Source: Blastopirellula sp. J2-11
Lineage (GTDB): Bacteria; Planctomycetota; Planctomycetia; Pirellulales; Pirellulaceae
Length of the DNA: 64,000 nt
Direction of reading: 5' to 3'
Assembly: GCF_024584705.1 (NCBI RefSeq)
Contig: NZ_CP097384.1
Span: 6,364,986 to 6,428,985 of the forward strand
The position numbers were made by a program, and so were the translations under genes. The notes beneath the pieces are model-generated. The model saw nothing but the letters and a program-made list of their open reading frames with translations. It had not been told where the DNA came from and did no database searches. Shown piece after piece: positions 28,158 through 36,960 of this stretch. The first letter of the stretch is position 1; every line of letters starts with the position of its first letter.

Positions 28158-29645
28158 CTACGAAGAGAAGAAGCGCTCCGCCCAGGCTTGCGCCGCTTCC
28201 GCAATTTGCGTCTCGTCAAAGGCCGCGAAGCCGAGAATCAGGCCTGGCGTTTTTTTGCCGACGGCCGAATATTGATCGACGGCGTGATATTCGACGCCGG
28301 CCTCCTCGGCCGCGCGTTGCAAGCGGCGATTTTGTCGCGCATCGCTGGTTTGCACGACGACATGCAAACCAGCTTCGTGACGCTCGTAACCAATCGCCGA
28401 CCCGAACGCCGCATCCAAGGCGGCGAACATCGCCTGTTGCCGTGCTGCGTAGAGCTTGCGCATCCGGCGAAGATGCCGGGCAAAATGTCCTTCTTCAATA
28501 AAGTCCGTCAGCGTCGCTTGCTCGAAGACCGGCGAATGACGATCGGCCAGCCAACGCGAGGTGGCGAACGAGCGGACGAGCGGCTCTGGGACGACCAGAT
28601 AGCCAAGTCGCAGACCGGGAAAGAGCACTTTGCTGAAGGTCCCTAGATAAATGACCGAACCATGCGGATCGTGCGCCGCGAGCGCTTGTTGCGGCCGACC
28701 GGCGAAACGAAATTCGCCCACATAGTCATCTTCAACGATCCATGCTTCGTTGCGCTCGGCCCAGTCCAGCAATTGCAACCGGCGGGGCAAACTCATCGTC
28801 ATGCCGCCGGGCCACTGCACGCTCGGCGTGACATAAGCTAGTCGCGCGGCGGGGCAAAGTTGCTCGCCGGCGACGACATCGATCCCTTGCTCGTCGACAG
28901 GAATCGGCACGCCAACAGCCCCGTGCGCAGTAAACGCGTGCCAGGTCGGACTGTACCCTGGTTCTTCAAGCCAAAACGAATCGCCGGGATCAAGCAATAG
29001 TCGAGCGATTAGCTCTAGTCCTTGTTGAGCGCCGCTGGTGACGACGATTTGTTCGGCCGAACAAGCCACCCCCCGCGAAGCGCCCAGATAAGCGGCGATG
29101 GCGCTGCGCAGCGGAGCATATCCGGCCGGATCGACGCCCATGAAGGTGAGTCGCGGCAATCGGCGCAGCCGCCGATCGGCCAGCCGCTGCCAGATGTCGC
29201 GGGGGAAATGATCGATCGCCGGCGTATGCGGACGAAATGGTTGCGGCGGCGTAATGATCCGTGGAGCCCAGTCGGCGAACCGCTGGATGCTCTCGGCGCG
29301 TTGGGCCAAGCGGCGTCGCGAAGTTCGTGAGGCCGCTTGTTTGGCGCCTGGGGAAGGAGCCGTTTTCTCTGGCAGTTGCTGAGAGACGCGCGTGCCAGAG
29401 CCGATCTCCGCTTCCAAAAAGCCTTCGGCCAGCAATTGCTCGTAAGCGGCGGCGACGGTATTGCGCGCGATCTGCAACTGACGACAGAGTCCGCGCGTCG
29501 AAGGGAGCTTCTCGCCGGGCCGCAATCGCCCAGCGCGGATCGCGTCACGCAGTTGTGACTCCAGCTGGCGATGCAGCGGCTGGGTCACGCTACGGTCGAT
29601 CTCAAGCGTATCAAACTGAAAGCGTTGCGAACGGCGCTGGACCAT
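28158..29645 (-). CDS. MocR/PdxR-type transcriptional regulator
   Basis: The 495-residue protein combines an N-terminal GntR winged helix (about 15-85: PLHRQLESQLRDAI, GEKLPSTRGLCRQLQIARNTV, GTRV) with a class I aminotransferase-like domain. The PLP lysine lies in GTFSKVLFPGLRLGY. The ATG ending at 29645 gives the expected GntR start; upstream open frame is not conserved in character. MocR proteins usually control a divergent gene. Here that is the AhpD-like/cupin pair, and the 110-base gap contains an imperfect palindrome suitable as operator. Confidence 0.88.
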   Translation of the reverse strand: MVQRRSQRFQFDTLEIDRSVTQPLHRQLESQLRDAIRAGRLRPGEKLPSTRGLCRQLQIARNTVAAAYEQLLAEGFLEAEIGSGTRVSQQLPEKTAPSPGAKQAASRTSRRRLAQRAESIQRFADWAPRIITPPQPFRPHTPAIDHFPRDIWQRLADRRLRRLPRLTFMGVDPAGYAPLRSAIAAYLGASRGVACSAEQIVVTSGAQQGLELIARLLLDPGDSFWLEEPGYSPTWHAFTAHGAVGVPIPVDEQGIDVVAGEQLCPAARLAYVTPSVQWPGGMTMSLPRRLQLLDWAERNEAWIVEDDYVGEFRFAGRPQQALAAHDPHGSVIYLGTFSKVLFPGLRLGYLVVPEPLVRSFATSRWLADRHSPVFEQATLTDFIEEGHFARHLRRMRKLYAARQQAMFAALDAAFGSAIGYERHEAGLHVVVQTSDARQNRRLQRAAEEAGVEYHAVDQYSAVGKKTPGLILGFAAFDETQIAEAAQAWAERFFSS

Positions 29646-29710
29646 GCCAAAGTGGCTCCATGAATTAACAGGCAAGTGGATCTTCTTTAGATCCAAACGA
29701 ATCGTACCAT

Positions 29711-29738
29711 GTGGGAAGTAGCAACGCATTACTTCCAC
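29711..29738. promoter_or_regulatory. candidate operator of the MocR regulator
   Basis: GTGGGAAGTA and TACTTCCAC form an inverted repeat with one bulged base around a nine-base centre, between the divergent MocR and AhpD-like genes. Location and symmetry suggest a binding site. Confidence 0.4.
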
Positions 29739-29755
29739 TTTTAGGGAGCCGAGAA

Positions 29756-30214
29756 ATGTCGGAACGATTGGACTATTTCGCTTTGTCGCCGGAACCATTT
29801 CGTCACCTCATGGCGATCGAGAAGCATCTGCATAAGTCCACGCTGGGGCATGTGTTAATGGAATTGGTGAAGCTGCGGGTCTCGCAGATCAACGGTTGTG
29901 CTTATTGCTTAAACATGCACTCGACGTTGCTGCGTAAAGCAGGCGAACCAGCGCATCGGATTGATCTGGTCGCCGCCTGGCGCGAAGCGCCTTGCTATAG
30001 CGATCGCGAGCGCGCCGCGTTGGCCTGGGCCGAAGCGGTCACACTGCTGCCGCAGCATCAAGTTACAGACGAGCTGTATGACGCATTGGCGGCTCAGTTT
30101 GACGAGACCGAGATCGTTGATCTGACCGCGGCAATCGCCAATATCAACGCCTGGAACCGATTCGCCGTGCCTTTCAAAAAGACGCCGGAGATTGAAGCGG
30201 CGATGTCGGCGTAA
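29756..30214 (+). CDS. carboxymuconolactone decarboxylase/AhpD-family protein
   Basis: This 152-residue helical protein has the redox core CAYCLNMHS, with two cysteines and the following histidine as in AhpD-like peroxidase partners, preceded by ELVKLRVSQING. The rest (ALAWAEAVTLLP, DETEIVDLTAAIANINAWNRF) matches the carboxymuconolactone decarboxylase fold. It probably reduces peroxides or related substrates. The ATG at 29756 has AGGGAG upstream. It is divergent from the MocR regulator and 37 bases ahead of a cupin, suggesting a small regulated operon. Confidence 0.9.
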   Translation: MSERLDYFALSPEPFRHLMAIEKHLHKSTLGHVLMELVKLRVSQINGCAYCLNMHSTLLRKAGEPAHRIDLVAAWREAPCYSDRERAALAWAEAVTLLPQHQVTDELYDALAAQFDETEIVDLTAAIANINAWNRFAVPFKKTPEIEAAMSA

Positions 30215-30251
30215 TTTTTTACTCGCAACCACCCACTTAGGCGGAGAGTTG

Positions 30252-30680
30252 ATGAAACGTTTAATCATGATCGCCGCAGCACTGCTCACATGCACCGCGG
30301 CCTGGCGGATCACCGCGCACGATACGGCGCACGGGCCTAATGTCAAACCAGTGATGGTGCAGGATATCGTCGAAAAAGTAGACGGCGTCGTCACCCGAGC
30401 GACGATGGCCGAAGTCACCTGGCAAGGAGGCGATTTCTCCGAACCCCATCGGCATCCCGGCCCAACCTTCGTTTATGTGCTGGAAGGAGAGATCGAGACC
30501 CAAGTCGACGACGGTCCAATCTTACGTCTCAAAGCAGGCGATACGTTATACGAACCGTCCAAGGCCTTGCATCGAGTCACGCGGAACGTCCATCCTGACA
30601 AACCGGCGAAGATCTTGGCGCTGCATCTGCACCCTGTCGATGCGAAGGAGTTGGTGATCCCGGAGCCGATCCAACCCTAA
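30252..30680 (+). CDS. exported cupin-domain protein
   Basis: The 142-residue protein has an N-terminal hydrophobic export segment (MKRLIMIAAALLTCTAAW) and one cupin domain: FSEPHRHPGPTFVYVLEGEIE holds the HxH metal site and conserved Glu, and LYEPSKALHRVTRN supplies the second motif histidine. Such periplasmic cupins often accompany AhpD-like proteins under a MocR or LysR regulator. The ATG at 30252 follows GCGGAGAG. Confidence 0.82.
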   Translation: MKRLIMIAAALLTCTAAWRITAHDTAHGPNVKPVMVQDIVEKVDGVVTRATMAEVTWQGGDFSEPHRHPGPTFVYVLEGEIETQVDDGPILRLKAGDTLYEPSKALHRVTRNVHPDKPAKILALHLHPVDAKELVIPEPIQP

Positions 30681-30780
30681 CTCGGCCCACAGCATAGGTT
30701 TTCATGTTGTGTGATTCCTCCGTTTGTCCCGGTTTGCAGCCCAACTCTTTTTGTTTCTAACATCTCAATCGACACCAAAA

Positions 30781-31140
30781 ATCAGGTTGGACCGGATCGG
30801 ACAAGGTTGGACCAGACCGAGCAAGGTTGGATCGGATCGGACAAGGTTGGATCGGATCGGACAAGGTTGGATCGGATCGAGCAAGGTTGGATCGGATCGA
30901 GCAAGGTTGGATCGGATCGAGCAAGGTTGGATCGGATCGAGCAAGGTTGGATCGGATCGAGCAAGGTTGGATCGGATCGAGCAAGGTTGGATCGGATCGA
31001 GCAAGGTTGGATCGGATCGAGCAAGGTTGGATCGGATCGGACAAGGTTGGATCGGATCGGACAAGGTTGGATCGGATCGGACAAGGTTGGATCGGACCGA
31101 GCAAGGTTGGACCGGATCGGACAAGGTTGGACCGGACCGC
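30781..31140. repeat. 18-copy, 20-bp tandem repeat (minisatellite)
   Basis: Exactly eighteen units of a 20-base repeat of the form RCAAGGTTGGATCGGATCGR lie head to tail. Copies 5-12 are identical, the outer copies carry substitutions (ATC to ACC and terminal G/A changes). Open frames exist in several frames on both strands because the unit lacks stops; period 20 gives a 20-residue protein repeat. I regard these frames as by-products. There are no spacers, so this is not CRISPR. Confidence 0.95.
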
Positions 31141-31584
31141 TGAAGATTTTTTGGCCATCAAATTATCCAGTTCTGCTTGAGTGTTAACTTGGGGGCTTTT
31201 GCCTTGCGAACAGGATCGTGCGGCAAAGTAGGAACGTCGGATCGCCAATGAACAAAGCACCTCGAATCCTCTGGCTCGTCAACCAATTCGAACGACGTAC
31301 CAACGGGATTTGAGGGTTTGGACCTCCATCTGTAATCGATCCGAATTGCGTGCGCTATGTCAATCGACAATCATTCGAGGCGATTCCTGCAGTGGCCAAA
31401 GATCCCAGCGATCCCCTCTTTCCGTTCTTCCTCCGAGGCCTTGCCGGGTTCCATTCTTCGATTACGAGAAAAGATCGCAACTTCCCAAGATTTACAAGTT
31501 CGTGCGCTGGACCATCGGGACGCGGGAATGCGTGTTGACATCAGCCGTGCGGCTGATTTTGGGGGAGAAGCTGGGCCCGCTTCG
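31141..31584. other. gene-free region after the minisatellite
   Basis: This is a 444-base stretch between the repeat and the 3' end of the membrane/spermidine-synthase-like gene. Open frames here lack family features and ribosome sites. The composition is less GC-biased than neighbouring genes. Nothing further is recognised. Confidence 0.5.
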
Positions 31585-33675
31585 CTATTTCAACACGCCC
31601 AGCAGGTTGCTGTAATCGTCTGTCCAAAGACGATCGACCGCCAGTTGCGCAGGGGCGCTCGTCGTTGCGCGTCGGACGACTTCGTCGGCGAGCAGCGTCT
31701 GATTGTTGGTCGCGATCACCCAATGGGCGCCGGTCTTTTGCTGGGCGACGTCGGGATCGGCGACGAAGTAGAGCGTTTGCAGATCGCACTCTTGGGCTAA
31801 ACCCTCGACAACCGGTCGCAGGTCGACATGGATGTTGCTGATATGGACCGCGATGACGCCATCTTGGGCGAGACGCTGTCGATAAATGTCGAACGCTTCC
31901 CGCGTCAGCAGATGGGTCGGGATCGCATCGCCGCTGAAAGCGTCGAGCACCAACAGATCAAACCGTTCGTCGGTTTCGGCTTCGAGCGAAAGTCGCCCGT
32001 CGCCGAGCACGATCTCGATCTCCGCAGGCGAGTCTTTCAGATAGGTGAAGTAATCATGGGCCAGTTCAACGACGTCTGGATTGATCTCGTACATGCGAAA
32101 GGTGTCGCCTGGCTTGCCGTAGGCGGCGAGCGTTCCGGCGCCGAGACCAACCACTCCCACACGCAGCGGTTTTTGCTGCGATGACAATTGACGGAGCACG
32201 ATTCCGACGCCTGTTTCGGGCGCGTAGTACGAAGTTGGTTCGGTGCGGCGCTGCGGTTCGAGAAACTGGAAGCCATGCACGATGCGGCCGTGGAACATCA
32301 TGCGGCGACGCTGACCGGCGGCTAGTTGATCATTGACATGCAATACGCCGTAGAAGTTGCGGCGCGATACTAAGTAGTCGCCGCTGAAATTGCGGAGTTC
32401 GCCGTAGACCACGACTAACAGCAAGGGAATCGCCCAGGCCAGCCGCTTGGGCAAGGGGGCTGCGACTTGGCTGGTTCCTGGATTGGCGGCGAATGTTTTT
32501 CCGGCGGCCGAAATCAAAACGCCGCCGGCGATTAAAAAACTGCCGAGGATAAAAATCGGCGCTTCAAAATAGTCAGTCAAAGCGAGCGGACAGACGAGCG
32601 AGACCAAGACGCCTCCGATGGCGCCGCCGGCGGAGATGGTCAGATAGAACTCGGTCAGATGCGCCGGTCGCGGCTTTAAGCGGACCAGTTCGCCATGACA
32701 CGCGAAGCAAGCAAAAAACAACGAAGCAAAGTAGACGCCGATCGCGGGGATCAAGCCCAATGATCCGCTCATCCAGTCGACCAGCGCAACGCCGGCGAGC
32801 GACGCCAGCGCAAACCAGGCGACCGTTTCGCGGCGATACCAACCTTCGTTATCGAAGGCCAAGATGAACGTCAGCAGGTACAGACTGAGCGGAGCGACCC
32901 ACAACAGCGGAACGACCGCCATGTCTTGGCAAACATGATTGGTGACCGCCAGCAAACCGAAACTGGCCCAAGCCGGCAACAGCAGCCATTTGGTGCGCGT
33001 GCGCCACGAAATCGCAGGCGCAGCGCCATTCGTTTTGACTGCAGTCTCTGTCAGTTCTGGCGGCGTCTCGGGCGCCGCGCGAAGTTGCCAAACGACGATC
33101 GTCAGCAGCGCGGCGAACAGGCCAAACCCGATCGACCATTGCGAGGCTTGCGTCGAGACGGCGAAGTTCGGCTCGATCACAAACGGGTAGCTGAGCAGCG
33201 CCAACAGCGAGCCGACGTTGGAAAGTGCGTAAAGTCGATAGGGAGAAGCGCCCGGGAAGCGGCGGCCAAACCAGGCCTGGAGCAAAGGTCCGTTCGCGGC
33301 AAGCAGAAAATAGGGGAACCCAATTGTCGCTGCTAACAGCGCCAGAATCCGCAGCGCCGGAGCATCTTCCGGCGACGGCTTCCAACTAACGTCGGCCAAC
33401 ACGGGCGCAAGCGCCGCAGCGGCGATGACCAACAACCAATGAACCGCGCCTTGCCAGCGGAGCGGCAAGTAGCGCGAGAGGAGGTGTGCATAGAGATAGC
33501 CGAGAAACAGCACGACCTGGAAAAAGAGCATCGCGGTCGTCCAGACCGCTGGACTGCCGCCAAACCAGGGGAGGATCGCTTTGCTAACGATCGGCTGAAT
33601 CTGAAACAACAACAGCGCACTGGCGAAAACAGCCGCAGCAAAACAGCATCTCAGGAGTGCAGGCAGGCGTTGCAT
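31585..33675 (-). CDS. fused multi-pass membrane/spermidine synthase-like protein
   Basis: The 696-residue protein has around eleven hydrophobic segments in its first 460 residues, starting RLPALLRCCFAAAVFASALLLFQIQPIVSK. A Rossmann methyltransferase/aminopropyltransferase-like domain follows (about 515-690) with VGVVGLGAGTLAAYG, MYEINPDVVELA, VLGDGRLSLE and LDAFSGDAIP. This layout is the widespread 'fused MFS/spermidine synthase' type. Synthase activity has not been shown for most members, so polyamine production is only possible. The chosen ATG at 33675 excludes a 25-residue extension lacking hydrophobicity. Confidence 0.87.
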   Translation of the reverse strand: MQRLPALLRCCFAAAVFASALLLFQIQPIVSKAILPWFGGSPAVWTTAMLFFQVVLFLGYLYAHLLSRYLPLRWQGAVHWLLVIAAAALAPVLADVSWKPSPEDAPALRILALLAATIGFPYFLLAANGPLLQAWFGRRFPGASPYRLYALSNVGSLLALLSYPFVIEPNFAVSTQASQWSIGFGLFAALLTIVVWQLRAAPETPPELTETAVKTNGAAPAISWRTRTKWLLLPAWASFGLLAVTNHVCQDMAVVPLLWVAPLSLYLLTFILAFDNEGWYRRETVAWFALASLAGVALVDWMSGSLGLIPAIGVYFASLFFACFACHGELVRLKPRPAHLTEFYLTISAGGAIGGVLVSLVCPLALTDYFEAPIFILGSFLIAGGVLISAAGKTFAANPGTSQVAAPLPKRLAWAIPLLLVVVYGELRNFSGDYLVSRRNFYGVLHVNDQLAAGQRRRMMFHGRIVHGFQFLEPQRRTEPTSYYAPETGVGIVLRQLSSQQKPLRVGVVGLGAGTLAAYGKPGDTFRMYEINPDVVELAHDYFTYLKDSPAEIEIVLGDGRLSLEAETDERFDLLVLDAFSGDAIPTHLLTREAFDIYRQRLAQDGVIAVHISNIHVDLRPVVEGLAQECDLQTLYFVADPDVAQQKTGAHWVIATNNQTLLADEVVRRATTSAPAQLAVDRLWTDDYSNLLGVLK

Positions 33676-34003
33676 GTATCGACATTTACTTATGTGTGGC
33701 GAAATGGCATCGTGCAAAGATAGCTCACAGGTCGAAATGGAACGCCACAAAGAGTTGAAATGCGCTTTCGAGAGGGGAGCAATTCAACTCTAGCTCCACA
33801 GGTGGGGGTCGAATTATGCGAATTGTTCATAGTTTTTCGCCAAGAAAAGGTGTGAATTTAACAGTGTTGACACTGGAATTGTGCTTTTCATGCCGGAAAG
33901 GCCGACATTAGAATCGGGTTTGTTGTCCTCATCCCACCGTCACTTGGGTGTTAGTGCTTGATTGACGGAAAATCCTCTTCTGTTGCTTGGAGACAATTAA
34001 TTC
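33676..34003. other. divergent intergenic region with 9-bp inverted repeat
   Basis: The region separates the minus-strand membrane protein from the NTF2-like gene. AGAGTTGAA (33751-33759) and TTCAACTCT (33783-33791) form a perfect inverted repeat. An AT-rich stretch near 33820-33900 with a TTGACA hexamer could hold the promoter of the downstream gene. No gene is supported. Confidence 0.45.
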
Positions 34004-34438
34004 GTGTACGCCACTGTTTCTCTTGAAGCGGAGGCGATGGCCGTCTTACGAGACTTCGCCAGCGCTTACGCTAATCGAGATCTGGAGAAACTGCTGGCGG
34101 TGTTTCTGCCTGAACCGGACGTCGTACTTCTCGGAACGGGCCAAGACGAAAAACGACTTGGTCTAGCGGGAGTATGCGAACAGGCGGAACGTGACTGGCA
34201 GCAAGCCGATACGTTGCATTTTCGCTTTGGATGGCGAAGCGTTTCGTGTTACGGCGACGTTTGCTGGGTCGCGTCCGATTGTTTTGCCCTGGTTCAAGCG
34301 GGTTACCGCCAAGCGGAGATTCCACTCCGGATTACTGCAGTCCTGGTTCGCACCGTAGAAGACTCGCTGCGAATCGCCCAGCTCCACTACTCCTCGCCGG
34401 TCCTGCCGGATGAAGAGTCCGATACCTGTCTTGAGTAG
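34004..34438 (+). CDS. NTF2/SnoaL-like domain protein
   Basis: This 144-residue small alpha/beta protein has the cone-shaped NTF2-like pattern: AMAVLRDFASAYANRDLEKLLAVFLPEPDVVLLGTG, WRSVSCYGDVCWVASD, and a final strand pair with IAQLHYSSP. Such domains bind small hydrophobic ligands or act as SnoaL/ketosteroid isomerase-like enzymes; no catalytic Asp/His set is certain here. It begins with GTG at 34004 preceded by GGAGA; an ATG eleven codons later is less well placed. A strong terminator follows. Confidence 0.7.
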   Translation: MYATVSLEAEAMAVLRDFASAYANRDLEKLLAVFLPEPDVVLLGTGQDEKRLGLAGVCEQAERDWQQADTLHFRFGWRSVSCYGDVCWVASDCFALVQAGYRQAEIPLRITAVLVRTVEDSLRIAQLHYSSPVLPDEESDTCLE

Positions 34439-34483
34439 ATTTTTAGCACTTATTTGATTACAAGCGATATTCCTTGACAGGCA

Positions 34484-34517
34484 AAAAGCCCCTCTGTTTA
34501 CCAGAGGGGCTTTTTTC
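34484..34517 (+). terminator. strong intrinsic terminator
   Basis: AAAAAGCCCCTCTG and CAGAGGGGCTTTTT are perfectly complementary around TTTAC and are followed by another T. It ends the NTF2-like gene and lies just ahead of panD. The A/T arms would allow function on both strands. Confidence 0.9.
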
Positions 34518-34583
34518 ATGCGCGGACTTAGAAGGTATAATAAGCCGTTCTCTCTCCGTAGCCGCAATCCAAGTAAGTCTGGG

Positions 34584-34949
34584 ATGATCCGAACCTTTCT
34601 CAAATCGAAGATTCACCGCGCCACGTGCACCGAGGCTTGCCTCGATTACGAAGGAAGCGTGACGATTGACAGCCTGCTGATGGATGCGGCTGACCTGCTC
34701 GACCATGAACAGGTCGATATCTACAACATCACCACCGGTTCGCGGTTGACCACCTACGCGATTCTGGGCGAACCCGGCAGCGGCGTGATCTGCATCAACG
34801 GCGCGGCCGCACATCTGGTAAATCCCCAAGATCTGGTCATCATCGCCAGCTACGCTCAATACAGCGAGCAAGAACTGGCAGATTACGCGCCGATCGTGGT
34901 CCAGGTCGACCAACGCAATCAGATCATGACGCCGGTCGAAAAAACTTAG
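34584..34949 (+). CDS. panD: aspartate 1-decarboxylase proenzyme
   Basis: The 121-residue proenzyme makes beta-alanine for pantothenate and CoA. All family marks are present: [22 protein letters not shown], the self-cleavage site in YEGSVTID (Gly-Ser, pyruvoyl formed from Ser25), [13 protein letters not shown] and [18 protein letters not shown]. The start at 34584 is fixed by family length; the frame is open upstream into the terminator. The gene stands alone, without panB or panC nearby. Confidence 0.97.
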   Translation: MIRTFLKSKIHRATCTEACLDYEGSVTIDSLLMDAADLLDHEQVDIYNITTGSRLTTYAILGEPGSGVICINGAAAHLVNPQDLVIIASYAQYSEQELADYAPIVVQVDQRNQIMTPVEKT

Positions 34950-35396
34950 TGGCTGCGCGAATGCCGCAACTACTGAGGAACTTTTATCTTGCGCCTAATT
35001 TTTTTACCTTCCCCCCTCTCCGTGGTGAACTGATTCCGCCGATTAGAGGATTTTACTCTAGGCAGGGATAGGGCTACGCCGATGTTTGTTATCTAGAACG
35101 CTGTTATCCGCGACAAATCGCTGAACTTCGGGGCAGCCTCCTTTTTGGAGGGAGAATTCAGCAGGGCAGCACGGATAGCAGCGTTCTTTATTTCTTGAGC
35201 TACCGGCACGGCCTCGTCGCGAAGGCAAATCCCTCGCAAGCGGCGCATGCGGCAAATTAAGAAATCTACCGCGTCTTATCTTCGCTAACCCGCAATCTGG
35301 CCGAAGTTAACCGACACACGCTCTTTGGTCGCAGCACCATTGGCGATAGAGACTCCCTCCCCTGATTTCGCTTGCCAAGCCTACGAGGAACCTGCC
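34950..35396. other. gene-free leader region upstream of tssK
   Basis: The 447-base region contains no supported coding gene. Its main feature is the long imperfect hairpin at 35096-35186, listed separately. Confidence 0.5.
35096..35186 (+). ncRNA. candidate long structured RNA or hairpin element
   Basis: The outer arms 35096-35110 and 35172-35186 pair over 15 positions in + strand RNA, the only non-Watson-Crick pair being a G-U. A second helix pairs GCTGAA-C-TTC with GAATTCAGC using one bulge, and a terminal CCTCC-TTTTT-GGAGG hairpin (35137-35151) caps it. The G-U pair would be A-C on the minus strand, so + strand transcription is favoured. It could be an RNA element or a palindromic mobile remnant. 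Confidence 0.45.
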
Positions 35397-36824
35397 GTGT
35401 TGAGCAGTAACGCCGTCCACTGGTACGAAGGAATGTTCCTTTCGCCGCATCATTTTCAGGCGTTCGAACAGCATCAATCCCAACAGAACCGACGTGGCGA
35501 CCTTTGGATTGAGCGACATCATTGGGGCTTGCGCTCCATCGATCTTGATATCGACGCGCTGACCAACTCGCGTCTGGTTGTTCGTTCGTTGGAAGTTCGC
35601 CTACGAGACGGAGCGACGATCTCCGTTCCTAGCGATGGACAGTTGCCGATCCTCGATCTGCGCCACGCGATGGCCGATCGTCAGAACCTGACAATCTATC
35701 TGGCGGCACCGCAACTAGTCTCTGGCCAGTCAAACGTCGCCGACACCAACGCCGCAACGGCTCGCTATCTGGTCGAGAATCTCGACGTGGAAGATCAGAA
35801 CAGCGGCTCGAATCAACAAACCATTCAGATCCGCCGGCTCAATTTGCGACTGCTGCACGACGGCGACAATCACGCCGGGTACGAGACTCTGCCGATTGCG
35901 CGGATTCGCCGCTCGGATCGGGGCGAAGCGGTCCCGCAGCTCGACGAAACTTACATTCCGCCGCTGTTGGCGTGCGACGCTTGGCGTCCATTGCAGGCGA
36001 ACATCTTGCAGCGCATCTACGATCGCCTGGGCCGCAAGCTCGACTTGCTCGCTTCGCAAATCGTTTCGCGCAAGATTTCGTTTGATAGTCGCGGACAAGG
36101 GGATCAACAGTTGCTGGAGCAGTTGCGGGCGATCAACGAATCCTATCCGGCGATTCAAATGATCGCGTTCACCCCCGGCACGCATCCTTCGACCGCCTTT
36201 TACGAGCTGGCGCGAACGATCGGCAAGCTGGCCGTGTTTGGTTCGATGCGCAGGCCGCCGGAAATGCCGGCTTACGACCATGACGATCTGGCCGGCTGCT
36301 TCTGGCGACAGAAACAATACATTGACGCACTGCTCGACGCCGTCGTCGAGCCCGACTATCGCGAACGACACTTCGAAGGCGCCGGTCTCCGCATGCAAGT
36401 CGATCTCGAGCCATCGTGGCTGGAAGGATCGAACAAACTGTTTGTCGGCGTCGAAAGCTCGCTGCCGTCGCAGCAGATTGATCGACTGCTGACGCGCGGT
36501 CTCGACATGAAAATCGGCAGCTCAGACAAAGTGGTCGAGCTCTATCGATTGGGTCAGGCCGGTCTGCGTTTCAACTATGCAAGTCATCCGCCGCGGGCAT
36601 TGCCGGCGCTGCCGGGGGTCTCGTACTTCGAGATCGATCGCGACAGCCAACCGACGCAATGGGACCAGGTCAAACACTCATTGACCTTGGCGATTCGTCT
36701 GAACGAAAACCTGATCGTCAGCGATATCGAAGGGCAACGCCGTTTGACGATTCGCGTCGATGGGCAATCGACCACGCTGCAGTTCACGCTGTATGTGGTC
36801 CCCAACGAACCGGGGATCGGCTAG
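35397..36824 (+). CDS. tssK: type VI secretion baseplate protein TssK
   Basis: This 475-residue protein matches TssK (ImpJ/VasE), the trimeric connector linking the T6SS baseplate to the membrane complex. The N-terminal NAVHWYEGMFLSPHHFQAFE is its signature. Other fits are the IDLDIDALTNSRLVV segment, LLACDAWRPLQANILQRIYDRLGRK, and a C-terminal FNYASHPPRALPALPGVSYFEID. GTG at 35397 is preceded by GAGGA at ideal spacing; a TTG 24 codons upstream is weaker. No other tss gene is in the window: downstream is a D-lactate dehydrogenase. The rest of the system must be elsewhere, or this is an orphan. Confidence 0.92.
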   Translation: MLSSNAVHWYEGMFLSPHHFQAFEQHQSQQNRRGDLWIERHHWGLRSIDLDIDALTNSRLVVRSLEVRLRDGATISVPSDGQLPILDLRHAMADRQNLTIYLAAPQLVSGQSNVADTNAATARYLVENLDVEDQNSGSNQQTIQIRRLNLRLLHDGDNHAGYETLPIARIRRSDRGEAVPQLDETYIPPLLACDAWRPLQANILQRIYDRLGRKLDLLASQIVSRKISFDSRGQGDQQLLEQLRAINESYPAIQMIAFTPGTHPSTAFYELARTIGKLAVFGSMRRPPEMPAYDHDDLAGCFWRQKQYIDALLDAVVEPDYRERHFEGAGLRMQVDLEPSWLEGSNKLFVGVESSLPSQQIDRLLTRGLDMKIGSSDKVVELYRLGQAGLRFNYASHPPRALPALPGVSYFEIDRDSQPTQWDQVKHSLTLAIRLNENLIVSDIEGQRRLTIRVDGQSTTLQFTLYVVPNEPGIG

Positions 36825-36877
36825 GGCTTCGCCCTTGATTTCGGTCTGATTTTCCTGCGCTAAAGCGCTGCACCAGG

Positions 36878-36903
36878 GCGATCGACATGGTAAAGTCGAT
36901 CGC
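36878..36903. promoter_or_regulatory. 9-bp inverted repeat upstream of ldhA
   Basis: GCGATCGAC and GTCGATCGC flank ATGGTAAA, 57 bases ahead of the dehydrogenase start. This could be an operator or tssK/ldhA boundary hairpin. No T-run follows. Confidence 0.35.
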
Positions 36904-36960
36904 GGCTCTTGTTCCTCGACAGAAGCCGAAGTGGTCCTTCCCAGGCGCAAAGGAAAGTCT

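Noticed and set aside
30781..31140. CRISPR array
   Set aside because: Units are contiguous with no spacers and no cas genes are present.
30711..31260. Overlapping long open frames on both strands across the 20-bp repeat
   Set aside because: They exist because the repeat unit lacks stop codons; no ribosome site or domain supports them.
34950..35330. attC or integron recombination site at the tssK leader hairpin
   Set aside because: The inverse and core boxes (GTTRRRY/RYYYAAC) are not present.
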